Shown: positions 46,501 to 55,754, counted from the first letter of the stretch. The stretch is 64,000 nt of DNA from CAVXFS01 sp963761115 (GCA_963761115.1 CAVXFS010000003.1:1-64000), one strand, 5' to 3'. The notes: generated by a model from the sequence alone, not told the origin. A program made the numbers and translations.

Positions 46501-48460
46501 TACGCTGGATGCCGTCAACGATGCGCCGACCGGCAGCGCCAGCGCGATCCTCGCCAACGGCACCGAGGACACCGCCTATACCGTCAGCGCCTCCGACCTG
46601 CTCGCCGGCTTCAGCGATGTGGACATCGCCACCAACGGCCAGGTGCTCAGCGTGTCCAGCCTGACCGCCAGCGATGGCAGCGTCGTCGACAATCTCGACG
46701 GCACTTACACCATCACCCCGAGCGCGAATTTCAACGGCACTGTGACCCTGAACTACAACGTCATCGACGGCAACGGCGGCAGCATCGCCGCCAGCCAGAG
46801 CTATACGCTGGATGCCGTCAACGATGCGCCGACCGGCAGCGCCAGCGCGATCCTCGCCAACGGCACCGAGGATACCGCCTATACCGTCAGCGCCTCCGAC
46901 CTGCTCGCCGGCTTCAGCGATGTGGACATCGCCACCAACGGCCAGGTGCTCAGCGTGTCCAGCCTGACCGCCAGCGACGGCAGCGTCGTCGACAATCTCG
47001 ACGGCACTTACACCATCACCCCGAGCGCGAATTTCAACGGCGCTGTGACCCTGAACTACAACGTCATCGACGGCAACGGCGGCAGCATCGCCGCCAGCCA
47101 GAGCTATACGCTGGCTGCGGTCAACGATGCGCCGACCGGCAGCGCCAGCGCGATCCTCGCCAACGGCACCGAGGACACCGCCTATACCGTCAGCGCCTCC
47201 GACCTGCTCGCCGGCTTCAGCGATGTGGACATCGCCACCAACGGCCAGGTGCTCAGCGTGTCCAGCCTGACCGCCAGCGACGGCAGCGTCGTCGACAATC
47301 TCGACGGCACTTACACCATCACCCCGAGCGCGAATTTCAACGGCGCTGTGACCCTGAACTACAACGTCATCGACGGCAACGGCGGCAGCATCGCCGCCAG
47401 CCAGAGCTATACGCTGGATGCGGTCAACGACGCCGCTGTGATCAGCAGTGGCTCGGGCAGCGTGACCAAGAATGCAACCCTTACCACCAACGGCACGTTG
47501 ACGATCACCGATGTCGATACCGGCGAGGCAAGCTTCATCGCACAACCCGGCACGACAGGCACCTACGGCAACTTCACTTTGGATGCCGGCGGCAACTGGA
47601 CTTACGCACTGGATAGCACCAACCCTGCGGTGCAGTTGTTGCCAGCCGGCTCGATGCTGCATGAGATTTTCAGCGTCGCCAGTGTCGACGGCACGCCATC
47701 CAGCGTAACCATCACCATCAATGGCTCGGGTGTCCTGACTGTGCCGTCCCCTCCCACTCCGCCGGTAACCGAAAGTCCGCCGGCCGAAGTCGTGACAGTC
47801 GGCACGGAACCCGCCGCCGGCGATATCAAGGAACCGGCACCACCGGTTACCGAGCCACCGCCGGAGTATGTTGCGGCGCCCGCCATCGCGCCGGTAGTTG
47901 AAAATGCACCTGCTGCAAACCCCGTTCCTGCCGGCGAAGCGGCAGTCCGGCAGGATAGTCGCGAAATCACCCGGAACGACCGGCAAACAGTAAACATCGC
48001 TTCGCTATTCAGCCTTGATCCGTCGATCCTTGCGAATTTCCAGACTGGATTGCAAACCAACCTGCCCCTGCTCAATGCCGTCACCACGGCCACGAACAAC
48101 CAGGCGTTCATCAAGGAACTGAATCAGTTGCGCGAACATGTGACGACTGATGCAGCGGTAACACACAACATCGTCGGCGCCTCGGTTGCTGTCGGAACGG
48201 GACTGTCCATCGGCTATGTGTTGTGGTTGCTGCGCGGCGGCGTCCTGCTCGGCAGCCTGTTGTCTACGCTGCCAGCGTGGCGCTTCATCGACCCCTTGCC
48301 TGTACTTGGCCGCCTTGACGAAGGTGACGACGATGCAGGTGAAGGTGAATCGCTCGAATCCCTGGTCGGGACAGACCCGAATGATGCCGATGCAGCGCCG
48401 GAAGATATTCGGTCCCCGAATGATGCGGCTGCAGCGCCGGAAGACAACCGGCATGCATGA
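40522..48460 (+). CDS. Giant LEPR-XLL/DUF4347 surface protein with beta-helix and cadherin-like repeats, one frameshift
   Basis: About 2640 codons, read in two frames joined near 46044. The basic, polar N-terminus has no Sec signal. It carries VEELEPRLLYSADF (residues 50-63), the LEPR-XLL motif. A DUF4347 domain follows, with His162 (FSHGSDGELQLG) and Cys205 (LLYGCDVA). Next come a right-handed beta-helix with N-G/I-x-G repeats (TVIQGNYIGTNASGATTLAN), several cadherin/VCBS-like domains ending VNDAP, and eight ~101-residue repeats. A Pro/Glu-rich linker leads to one C-terminal membrane segment (VAVGTGLSIGYVLWLLRGGV), then an acidic tail. I infer an exported, membrane-anchored adhesin or biofilm protein. 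The break near 46044 (GCAGTGTAGCTCC) restores with one extra base removed. Confidence 0.88.
45016..47419 (+). repeat. Eight tandem ~303-bp repeats inside the giant gene
   Basis: The units begin at 45016, 45307, 45610, 45913, 46208, 46511, 46814 and 47117, each at the VNDAP codons. Six are exactly 303 bases (101 codons) and differ from each other at only a few bases. The first is 291 bases and lacks four codons. The fourth is 295 bases and contains the frameshift; it has DVDSDTTAV where the others have DVDIATNGQVL. Near-identity at synonymous sites indicates recent expansion or gene conversion. Each unit encodes one cadherin/VCBS-like beta-sandwich domain. Confidence 0.93.
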
Positions 48461-48526
48461 CCCCCTCGTATCTCCCGGCGTGGATCGCGCGATGACCATC
48501 ACCTCGCCGATCCGGTTTCCGTTGCC

Positions 48527-51082
48527 ATGAAAATCTTCAGCTTCGTAAGTAACCTGACCAAAGGCCTGAGCGCGAAGGCACATATCGCAATGGGCCTGGC
48601 ATTCCTGGTGACCAGTGCGCTGCTGGCGGCTTCTTTTCTGGGCCTCGTTCCGGACCGGACGGGTGCGATCCGGGATGGCAGGGCCGCCCTCGCGGAGGCC
48701 GTGGCCGCAAGCGGCACCGCCTTGCTCACCGTCGGTGATATACGCCTGCTGGAATCGACCCTGACGCTGATCGTCAAGCGCAACCCGGAAATCATTTCTG
48801 CCGCATTGCGCAGGAACGACGGAACCATTGCGCTTGCGATAGGCGATCATGAAAGAAACTGGATCGCCACCGCCGGCGAATATTCCACGGAAACGCAGAT
48901 GCAGGTTCCGATCCTGAACGGGAATGTCCGCTGGGGACAGCTCGAGCTGCGTTATCGGCCGATCACAGATGACGGCCTGCTCGGCTTTATCCACAATCCC
49001 TGGTTCCAGCTGCTGGGCTTCATGTCCCTGGTCAGCTTTACCGTGTTTTACTTCTATCTCGGAAAAGTCCTGCGCCATCTCGACCCTTCGCAGGCCATTC
49101 CGGGACGCGTCAGGGCCGCGCTGGATACCCTCGCCGAAGGCCTGCTGGTGATCGACAAAAAGCAAAATATCGTGCTGGCCAACCAGGCGTTCGCTGCTTT
49201 TCTGGGGAAGACGCCGGAGCAGTTTCTCGGCGTAAGCGCTGCCTCGCTGGACTGGCTCGATGAAGCCAACCAGCCGCTGCCGAAAGGTCGCTTGCCCTGG
49301 CTGGATACGCTGCAGGACGGCAGCAACCAGACCGACCGGATGCTGAACCTGCGCAATGCAAAATCCGAACAACGCAATTTTGTCGTGAACTGCTCGCCGG
49401 TGCTGGGCACTGGGCGCAAACCCAACGGCGTGTTCATCAGCCTCAATGACGTGACGCAGATCGAACAGAACAAGGTCGAATTGCACAAGGCAAAAGACGA
49501 AGCCGAAGCCGCCAACCAGGCCAAGAGCGAGTTCCTCGCCAACATGAGCCACGAGATCCGCACGCCGATGACTGCGATCCTGGGTTTCACCGAACTGCTG
49601 CAACGCGGCTACATCAAGAACGAGAAGGATTCTGCCCGATACCTGTATACGATCCATTCCAGCGGCAAGCACCTGCTGGAACTGATCAACGACATTCTCG
49701 ACCTGTCCAAGATCGAGGCCGGCCAGATGGAGATGGAGCTGCTGCCCTGCTCCCCGCACCAGGTCATCAGCGAAGTGGTAACCGTGCTCTCGGCCAGGGC
49801 ACAGGAAAAAGGCCTGCGATTAAAACTCGAGGCACGGGGCAAACTGCCGGCCATCATCCAGTCCGACCCGGGGCGATTGCGCCAGATCACCACCAACCTG
49901 ATCGGCAACGCGATCAAGTTCACCGAACAGGGCACGATCCGGGTCGTGCTTTACCTGGAGCAGTCACAGGGCCGGCCTTTTTATCATATCGACGTCATCG
50001 ACAGCGGCATCGGCATCCCGCAGGACAAGCTGGATAAGATATTCAATCCGTTCGAGCAGGCGGACACCAGTGTCACCCGCCGCTTTGGCGGCACCGGACT
50101 CGGCTTGTCCATCAGCCGGCGTTTTGCCCGGGCGCTGGGCGGAGATATCGTTGCCAGCAGCGAGCCGGGCAAGAGCAGTACTTTTTCAGTGACGATAGAA
50201 ACCGGATCGCTGCAGCAGGTACAGATGCTCGATCCGGAACAGATCCTGGCGGATGAGGCAACTTCGGTCAATCAGGGACAGACCCATTGGGTGTTCCCGC
50301 CGAACCGCCGGGTCCTGATCGTGGACGATGGCCCGGAGAACCGGGAACTGGTCACCCTGGTGCTGGAGGAGAATGGCCTGCAGGTCGACCAGGCGGAGAA
50401 CGGCCAGATTTGCCTGGACAAGGTGAATGGCAGCCACTTCGACCTGGTGCTGATGGACATACAAATGCCGGTAATGGACGGTTTCACCGCAGTCCGCAAG
50501 ATTCGCGAGCAGGGCTTGACGCTGCCGGTATTCGCCCTGACTGCCAATGCCATGAAGGGATACGAACAAACCGTGCTGGCAGCCGGCTATTCGGGCTACC
50601 TTACCAAACCCATCGACATCGATTCCATGATGGACACGCTGGCCGGGTCGCTGGGCGGCACGCAGGTTCAGGGCGAACGGGCAGACTTGCCCGCAGGATC
50701 GGGACGCCCCGCGCCGGACGCTACAGCAGACGCACAGACTCAAGCGCCGATCATTTCGCGCCTTGCCAACAAGCCGCGCCTGCTTCCGGCCATCCACAAG
50801 TTCACGGCACGGCTAGATGAACAACTGCAGGCCATGGAACTTGCATGGCGGGACCGCAATTTGACCGAGCTCGCCGCTCTTGCGCATTGGCTCAAGGGAG
50901 CGGCAGGCACCGTCGGCTATGATGATTTCACCGAACCATCGATCGAGCTGGAACAATTCATCAAGTCCGGTGCCGAAAACCAGATCGCTGACGCCATCCA
51001 GAAATTGCGCAGCCTGCAAGACAGGATCGTGTTGCCGGAGGATGCCGAGGCTGCCGCATCGAACCCCGCCCCGAAGGAGTAA
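48527..51082 (+). CDS. Hybrid sensor histidine kinase (PAS-HisKA-HATPase-REC-Hpt)
   Basis: The 851-residue protein has two membrane helices (MGLAFLVTSALLAASFLGLV and WFQLLGFMSLVSFTVFYFYL) around a periplasmic sensor. A PAS-like part (IDKKQNIVLANQAFAAFLGK) follows, then the kinase box with His342 in NMSHEIRTPM, the ATPase motifs RQITTNLIGNAIKF and RRFGGTGLGLSISRRFARAL, a receiver (VLMDIQMPVMDGFTAVRKIR) and a C-terminal Hpt (LAHWLKGAAGTVGY). It is a phosphorelay protein with all its own relay stations. It lies 66 bases after the giant gene and is followed by a REC-GGDEF-EAL protein that could be its partner. The signal is unknown. Confidence 0.93.
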   Translation: MKIFSFVSNLTKGLSAKAHIAMGLAFLVTSALLAASFLGLVPDRTGAIRDGRAALAEAVAASGTALLTVGDIRLLESTLTLIVKRNPEIISAALRRNDGTIALAIGDHERNWIATAGEYSTETQMQVPILNGNVRWGQLELRYRPITDDGLLGFIHNPWFQLLGFMSLVSFTVFYFYLGKVLRHLDPSQAIPGRVRAALDTLAEGLLVIDKKQNIVLANQAFAAFLGKTPEQFLGVSAASLDWLDEANQPLPKGRLPWLDTLQDGSNQTDRMLNLRNAKSEQRNFVVNCSPVLGTGRKPNGVFISLNDVTQIEQNKVELHKAKDEAEAANQAKSEFLANMSHEIRTPMTAILGFTELLQRGYIKNEKDSARYLYTIHSSGKHLLELINDILDLSKIEAGQMEMELLPCSPHQVISEVVTVLSARAQEKGLRLKLEARGKLPAIIQSDPGRLRQITTNLIGNAIKFTEQGTIRVVLYLEQSQGRPFYHIDVIDSGIGIPQDKLDKIFNPFEQADTSVTRRFGGTGLGLSISRRFARALGGDIVASSEPGKSSTFSVTIETGSLQQVQMLDPEQILADEATSVNQGQTHWVFPPNRRVLIVDDGPENRELVTLVLEENGLQVDQAENGQICLDKVNGSHFDLVLMDIQMPVMDGFTAVRKIREQGLTLPVFALTANAMKGYEQTVLAAGYSGYLTKPIDIDSMMDTLAGSLGGTQVQGERADLPAGSGRPAPDATADAQTQAPIISRLANKPRLLPAIHKFTARLDEQLQAMELAWRDRNLTELAALAHWLKGAAGTVGYDDFTEPSIELEQFIKSGAENQIADAIQKLRSLQDRIVLPEDAEAAASNPAPKE

Positions 51083-51170
51083 CCGCACGAGACGGACTTC
51101 AGCGATACGCGCGCAGACCGCAGCAAGCTATAATCACCGAACGGAATGCCCCAAAAGGAGATGTTTACCC

Positions 51171-53039
51171 ATGCCGAAGAAACACTCTGATGTACCCGCC
51201 TTCGAAGACGGATCGGCTTCCGGCAAACAAGCTGCGGCACCCCCCGGCGTCATGCGGGATTCCAGCGGCGAATACATGACCACGAACCTGAACCAGGCCA
51301 CCATCATGATCATCGATGATGAGCCCATCACCATTGAAGTCTTGATCGAGTTCCTGGAAGAGGGCGGTTATCACAACGTGATCACAACGAGTGATCCGCG
51401 CGAGGCCTTGAAGCTGATCGCAGCCAGGCGTCCGGATGTGATCATGCTGGACCTGATGATGCCCCATGTCAGCGGATTCGACATTCTCAGCGCGATGCGG
51501 TCAAACAAACTGATGCGTCACATCCCCGTGATCGTGCTGACATCCTCCACCGGTTCCGAAACAAAACTCAAGGCACTTGAACTCGGCGCTACCGACTTTC
51601 TGGGCAAGCCGGTAGATTCGAGCGAGTTGATCCTGCGCCTGCGCAATACTGTCGCCGCCAAGGCATACCAGGATCAGCTGACCTATTACGATGCGCTCAC
51701 CGGCTTGCCCAACCGAACCATGTTCAGGGATCACCTTGAATGGACCTTGCGCCAGGCCAAGCGTTACGACAGATTGGGCGCGCTGTTGCACATCAATATC
51801 GACCGCTTCAAGAAAGTCAACGACGCCCTTGGCCCGAGCCTTGCAGACGAATTTCTGAAGGCTTTCGCCAAGCGACTGGAACAGGTGGTGCGCACCAGCG
51901 ACACGCTGGCCCGCAATTCCGGCGAGCAGATCTCTTCATTCGGGCTGTCCCGGCTCGGCGGCGATGAGTTCACCATCCTGCTGGTGGAAATGAATGCGGT
52001 CGAGGATGCCTCACTGGTCTGCCAGCGGGTGCTGGCCGCGATAAACGAACCGTTCATGATCGAACAGCATGGAATATATGCAACTTGCAGCATTGGCGCT
52101 GCCGTATTTCCGGCTGATGGCAGCGACAGCGATACCTTGCTGAAAAGCGCGGGCGTTGCGATGCACTTCTCCAAGAATCTGGGCGGGAATGCCTTCCGTT
52201 TCTATTCAAGGGAACTGGACGAACAATCTTCGGCGCTGATGGATCTTCAAAATGACCTGTATAACGCAATCGAACAGGATGAACTGCGGCTTTTCTATCA
52301 GGCAAAGATCGACACCCAAAGCGGAAGGCTGATCGGCGCAGAAGCCTTGATTCGCTGGTACCGCGACAAGAAAGATCTCATTCCGCCTGATATGTTCATC
52401 CCGCTGGCCGAGGAAACAGGACTGATCGTGCAAATTGGCGAGTGGGTATTCAACGAGGCATGCAAAAGCATAAGGGAATGGACCGATTCCGGTTTATTCT
52501 CTCCCAGGATCGCGGTCAACGTGTCAGGCCGGCAATTCAGGGAAAGCAGCTTCCTGCCTGCTATCAAAGGAATCATCACCGACAGCGGCATCGACCCCCA
52601 GTTCCTGACCATCGAAATGACCGAGACGCTGTTGATGGGCAACGCGCGGGAAAATATCCAGGCACTGCAGGACTTGAAAGCCATGGGACTCAGGCTTTCG
52701 ATGGACGATTTCGGAACCGGTTATTCATCCCTGAGCTATTTGTCGCGCTTTCCGCTGGATGAACTGAAGATAGACCAGTCCTTCGTAACCGGCCTGACTA
52801 CCGGCGTCAAAAATGACAGCACCGCTATCGTCGTGGCGATCATTGCAATGGCACACAGCCTGGGACTCAAGGTGGTGGGTGAAGGGATCGAGACGCGAGA
52901 ACAGTACGCATTCCTGCAACAGTATCAATGCGATGAATGTCAGGGGTACCTGTTCAGCAAGCCGATATCTCACGACGAATTTTCAGCATTGCTGAAAAAG
53001 AGCCAGGCTTCCGGGGATTTACCCTTGCTGGAACTGTAG
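51171..53039 (+). CDS. Response regulator with GGDEF and EAL domains (c-di-GMP turnover)
   Basis: The 622-residue protein starts at 51171 with AGGAG upstream. Residues about 43-165 are a receiver (IMIIDDEPITIEVLIEFLEE and VIMLDLMMPHVSGFDILSAM). Residues 185-350 are a GGDEF domain with the intact motif R-L-G-G-D-E-F at 261-267. Residues about 365-612 are an EAL domain with E391-A-L, MTETLLMGNARENIQALQDL, MDDFGTGYSSLSYLSRFPLD and VVGEGIETREQYAFLQQYQC. Both catalytic motifs look functional, so it could make or break c-di-GMP. It is the likely output partner of the hybrid kinase and may control surface display of the giant protein, as c-di-GMP does for LapA-type adhesins (inference). Confidence 0.93.
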   Translation: MPKKHSDVPAFEDGSASGKQAAAPPGVMRDSSGEYMTTNLNQATIMIIDDEPITIEVLIEFLEEGGYHNVITTSDPREALKLIAARRPDVIMLDLMMPHVSGFDILSAMRSNKLMRHIPVIVLTSSTGSETKLKALELGATDFLGKPVDSSELILRLRNTVAAKAYQDQLTYYDALTGLPNRTMFRDHLEWTLRQAKRYDRLGALLHINIDRFKKVNDALGPSLADEFLKAFAKRLEQVVRTSDTLARNSGEQISSFGLSRLGGDEFTILLVEMNAVEDASLVCQRVLAAINEPFMIEQHGIYATCSIGAAVFPADGSDSDTLLKSAGVAMHFSKNLGGNAFRFYSRELDEQSSALMDLQNDLYNAIEQDELRLFYQAKIDTQSGRLIGAEALIRWYRDKKDLIPPDMFIPLAEETGLIVQIGEWVFNEACKSIREWTDSGLFSPRIAVNVSGRQFRESSFLPAIKGIITDSGIDPQFLTIEMTETLLMGNARENIQALQDLKAMGLRLSMDDFGTGYSSLSYLSRFPLDELKIDQSFVTGLTTGVKNDSTAIVVAIIAMAHSLGLKVVGEGIETREQYAFLQQYQCDECQGYLFSKPISHDEFSALLKKSQASGDLPLLEL

Positions 53040-53127
53040 TCACTTGTGATTGGCGGTAGTACCCGCACTATTCACACGTTATGTGATCGGCTGGTCGACG
53101 CAATAGATCATCGATAGAGGAACTGCA

Positions 53128-53529
53128 ATGAGAAAACTGGTTGTGATGATGCTGTTTGCATTTGTCAGCAGCAATGCAATGGCTGCGTGGGTTCTTATTA
53201 CCATGAGCGACGATAAAAATACCACTATTTACGGCAATCCGGACACCGTAAGCTGGTCCAGTAACAAGGTAAAACTGTCCATCATGTACGACAATAAAAT
53301 GCCCAAGACCGTCCCCGGGTTCAAGTCTTACTTTTCAACCAAGGATCAATTTGAAGTTGACTGCAATGAAGATCAAAGCCGCCTGCTCGGCTTGATTGCA
53401 TTCTCGGGGAACATGGGCGCAGGTGAGGTGATCTATACCCATAACTTCAATAATGACTGGTCTCCTGTCACACCGAACCGGTTAGACCAGGACATATTCA
53501 AATTTGCCTGCAGTTTGAAATCCGCATAA
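53128..53529 (+). CDS. Small exported protein similar to surface-adhesin protein E
   Basis: This 133-residue protein has a signal peptide (RKLVVMMLFAFVSSNAMA, cut before AWVLI). The body reads WVLITMSDDKNTTIYGNPDT and NKVKLSIMYDNKMPKTVPGF, with two cysteines (VDCNEDQ and KFACSL) able to form a disulfide. The order of strands and the NDWSPVTPNRLDQDIFKFAC end match the small adhesin-E-like family. AGAGGAACTGCA lies before the ATG. It follows the GGDEF-EAL gene by 88 bases and may or may not belong to the same unit. Confidence 0.7.
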   Translation: MRKLVVMMLFAFVSSNAMAAWVLITMSDDKNTTIYGNPDTVSWSSNKVKLSIMYDNKMPKTVPGFKSYFSTKDQFEVDCNEDQSRLLGLIAFSGNMGAGEVIYTHNFNNDWSPVTPNRLDQDIFKFACSLKSA

Positions 53530-53550
53530 CCTCAATAATCGATTAATTTT

Positions 53551-54210
53551 ATGCAACAACTCCAATTCTATTCCCAGCATGGTCAAGACAGATATATCTA
53601 TGAGACTTTTTTCAAAGATCAAACCACCGGGTTTTTTATAGACATCGGCGCATACGACGGTTCTACGTATAGCAATACCCGTTTTCTTGAAGAAACGCTG
53701 GGATGGAAAGGTATATGCATTGAGCCCATTAAAACCCAATTTGATCTTCTAGCTAAGCGACGCAAATCAAAATGTATAAATGTTTGCGTATCAAATTTTG
53801 ATGGTGAGGCGGAATTCTGTGAGGCCAGGATCCCAGGATTCGGGGGTATGTATAGCGGCCTGACTGAAAGCTATGATGAACGCCATTCCAAATATATCGA
53901 GCAGCACAGTAACAGCAAGATAACGTACAAGGTCCCTGTTAAAAGGCTCTCGACGATACTGAAAGAATTTCCTGTTGATGTTATTGATTACTGTTCAATC
54001 GACACAGAGGGTTCCGAATTGCAGATAATGGAAGATATCAAGGAAAACAATATCATCATCAATGTGCTTTCAATCGAGAACAATTACCGGGATGAAAATC
54101 TGCATAGATACATAGAGGGCTGTGGATTTGTTTTAGGGGGGACATTTTCCGGGTTTGATGATTTATATCTGAGAGCCGAATGCATCGATGCCTTGCTAGG
54201 CAAGACATAA
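53551..54210 (+). CDS. FkbM-family methyltransferase
   Basis: The 219-residue protein has FFIDIGAYDGSTYSNTRFLE (SAM motif I of the FkbM type), WKGICIEPIKTQFDLLAKRR and VDVIDYCSIDTEGSELQIME, the DxEG-type motif that defines the family. It methylates an unknown hydroxyl group, often on a sugar or lipid. It is richer in A/T than its neighbours, a hint of transfer. The gene lies 21 bases after the adhesin-like gene. The intergenic distance to the convergent cNMP gene is short. Confidence 0.85.
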   Translation: MQQLQFYSQHGQDRYIYETFFKDQTTGFFIDIGAYDGSTYSNTRFLEETLGWKGICIEPIKTQFDLLAKRRKSKCINVCVSNFDGEAEFCEARIPGFGGMYSGLTESYDERHSKYIEQHSNSKITYKVPVKRLSTILKEFPVDVIDYCSIDTEGSELQIMEDIKENNIIINVLSIENNYRDENLHRYIEGCGFVLGGTFSGFDDLYLRAECIDALLGKT

Positions 54211-54243
54211 ACACAACCATTCATTTCGGCTTGCAGTAACAGG

Positions 54244-54804
54244 CTAAAAAATCGCCTGTGTGCGATACAAGTACTCTGACATCTCTTCCTTCGTACCGCT
54301 CTTGCGTCTTGCCAGGCCATGCGTATGCAGAACCAGGTTACGCATCACGCAATACGGGATGGCAGGATGCGAATGCAGCAATGTTTCCAGTCTGGCGCGT
54401 TGCAATAGCAGAACGGCACTGTCATCCCTGACATTTACCTTCGCACTGACATTCACGTTGCTGCCGCCAACAAAGCTGACGATCCTGGCCAGGTCTCCGG
54501 CCGCTTCAAGATGAAGAGAGACAGGCTCATCGTTAACCATGGCACTTATCTCGACATCACCCTTGACCAGGATCATCAAGGCATTTTTGAATGGTTCATC
54601 CTGCAGCTCTATAATATATTCCTTGGCCTCCAGGTATTGACCGGAGATGAGTTCGGCAAGTATCTTTATTTCTGATTCCTGCAGGTTGTCGACAATATTG
54701 CTTTTGCGCAATGCCTCCAGAATTTGATCATCAGAAAATCCCTGCGCACCCATCATGCTGGTGTTCATCAGGGTCTTGTCCTGTTGTGTGCCGTTCGAGG
54801 TCAT
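54244..54804 (-). CDS. Cyclic-nucleotide-binding (CRP-like cNMP) domain protein without DNA-binding domain
   Basis: The 186-residue protein has one cNMP-type beta-barrel (EAKEYIIELQDEPFKNALMI, LVKGDVEISAMVNDEPVSLH, LEAAGDLARIVSFVGGSNVN) with helices before and after. No helix-turn-helix follows, so it is not a classical CRP/FNR regulator. The start at 54804 has GGAATAGCGGAA upstream; an ATG at 54819 is possible but lacks such a site. The typical phosphate-binding arginine motif of cAMP sites is not evident, so the ligand is uncertain. It is divergent from the CBS-domain gene. Confidence 0.75.
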   Translation of the reverse strand: MTSNGTQQDKTLMNTSMMGAQGFSDDQILEALRKSNIVDNLQESEIKILAELISGQYLEAKEYIIELQDEPFKNALMILVKGDVEISAMVNDEPVSLHLEAAGDLARIVSFVGGSNVNVSAKVNVRDDSAVLLLQRARLETLLHSHPAIPYCVMRNLVLHTHGLARRKSGTKEEMSEYLYRTQAIF

Positions 54805-55205
54805 TTCCGCTATTCCCATGTAAAGATTATTGCCAGGCTCGCCAAATGCCGCAATCAAGCAACCATCGCTGATATTCGTTCAAAAATATTGGCGATTGGA
54901 TTTCCGCAAAGATGCATTTGATCATGATCCGGTAATTCGAAAATCTCGCGGCTGTATTCCCTGGCATTGCCAGGCAAAATTAGCATATTTCACCCGCAAA
55001 TGAAATCTGAACGTGCTGCCAGTAAACTTTCGATACTTGCGGCCGCATGCTGTTTCTTGAGGTTTGTCAGCTACCTGACAAATTCCGGCATGGCGAGTTG
55101 GCGAAATAGTCCTTCACTTCCTCAGCACTCTGTATTTAGCGTTATAGTCCGATACACGGCCCTGCACATTGCAGTCCTGCCTTTTTTTCAGAAGAGGTTG
55201 CTGAA

Positions 55206-55253
55206 TATAATTTCACGTCAAGTGAATCTCTGGTACAAATGTGAATATTTCAC
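55206..55253 (+). promoter_or_regulatory. Promoter with two palindromic operator-like sites upstream of the CBS gene
   Basis: A perfect -10 box TATAAT (55206-55211) is followed at once by TTCACGTCAAGTGAA (55212-55226). GTGAATATTTCAC (55241-55253) lies downstream of it. Both are perfect palindromes built from the same GTGAA/TTCAC half-site in opposite arrangements. They cover the expected transcription start, as a repressor site would. No good -35 is seen. The rest of the gap 54805-55205 contains no gene that I can support. Confidence 0.5.
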
Positions 55254-55289
55254 TACCCTTACCCAGCCCTTTCTTTCAGGAGCATGATA

Positions 55290-55754
55290 ATGCGCGTTAA
55301 AGATCTGATGGTTACAAAAGTATTTACAGTAGAGGAAAACGATTTGATTGACCGTGTCTTTTTCTTGATCTATTACGAAAGGATTCGTCACTTACCGGTA
55401 GTTGAAAATGGCAAGGTTGTAGGAATTGTTTCCGACAGGGATATGTACAAGGCCCTGGGCCCGAAAAACAACTCCAGCGCCATTGAGTCTGCAACCGGCA
55501 CAGGTATAACCGAGCTTCGTGTAATCCCGAAAAAAGTTCGGCATATCATGCGCCGTGGGGTCATAACCGTTAATCGTGATACTTACGCGACGGAAGCCGC
55601 TGCAATAATGGCTGACAACAAAATCGGCGCATTACCTGTCGTCGACAAGGATAACAAACTGGTCGGAATCCTGACATCGACGGACATACTCCGGGTGTTC
55701 TCAAAAATCGACAAGGCCAGTTATACAAAAGAACCAAAGACACAGGTCCGTTAG
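55290..55754 (+). CDS. CBS-domain pair protein
   Basis: The 154-residue protein is two CBS domains and nothing else: RVKDLMVTKVFTVEENDLID, HLPVVENGKVVGIVSDRDMY, then VRHIMRRGVITVNRDTYATE and ALPVVDKDNKLVGILTSTDI. Such stand-alone pairs bind adenosine nucleotides and regulate partner proteins. AGGAG lies seven bases before the ATG at 55290, better than the ATG at 55284. It has its own promoter with palindromic sites and is divergent from the cNMP protein. No partner is obvious. Confidence 0.9.
   Translation: MRVKDLMVTKVFTVEENDLIDRVFFLIYYERIRHLPVVENGKVVGIVSDRDMYKALGPKNNSSAIESATGTGITELRVIPKKVRHIMRRGVITVNRDTYATEAAAIMADNKIGALPVVDKDNKLVGILTSTDILRVFSKIDKASYTKEPKTQVR

Noticed and set aside
44416..47986. 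Long minus-strand open frames (about 560 and 657 codons) opposite the giant gene
   Set aside because: They are antisense shadows of the 303-bp repeats, with low-complexity periodic composition and no start signals.
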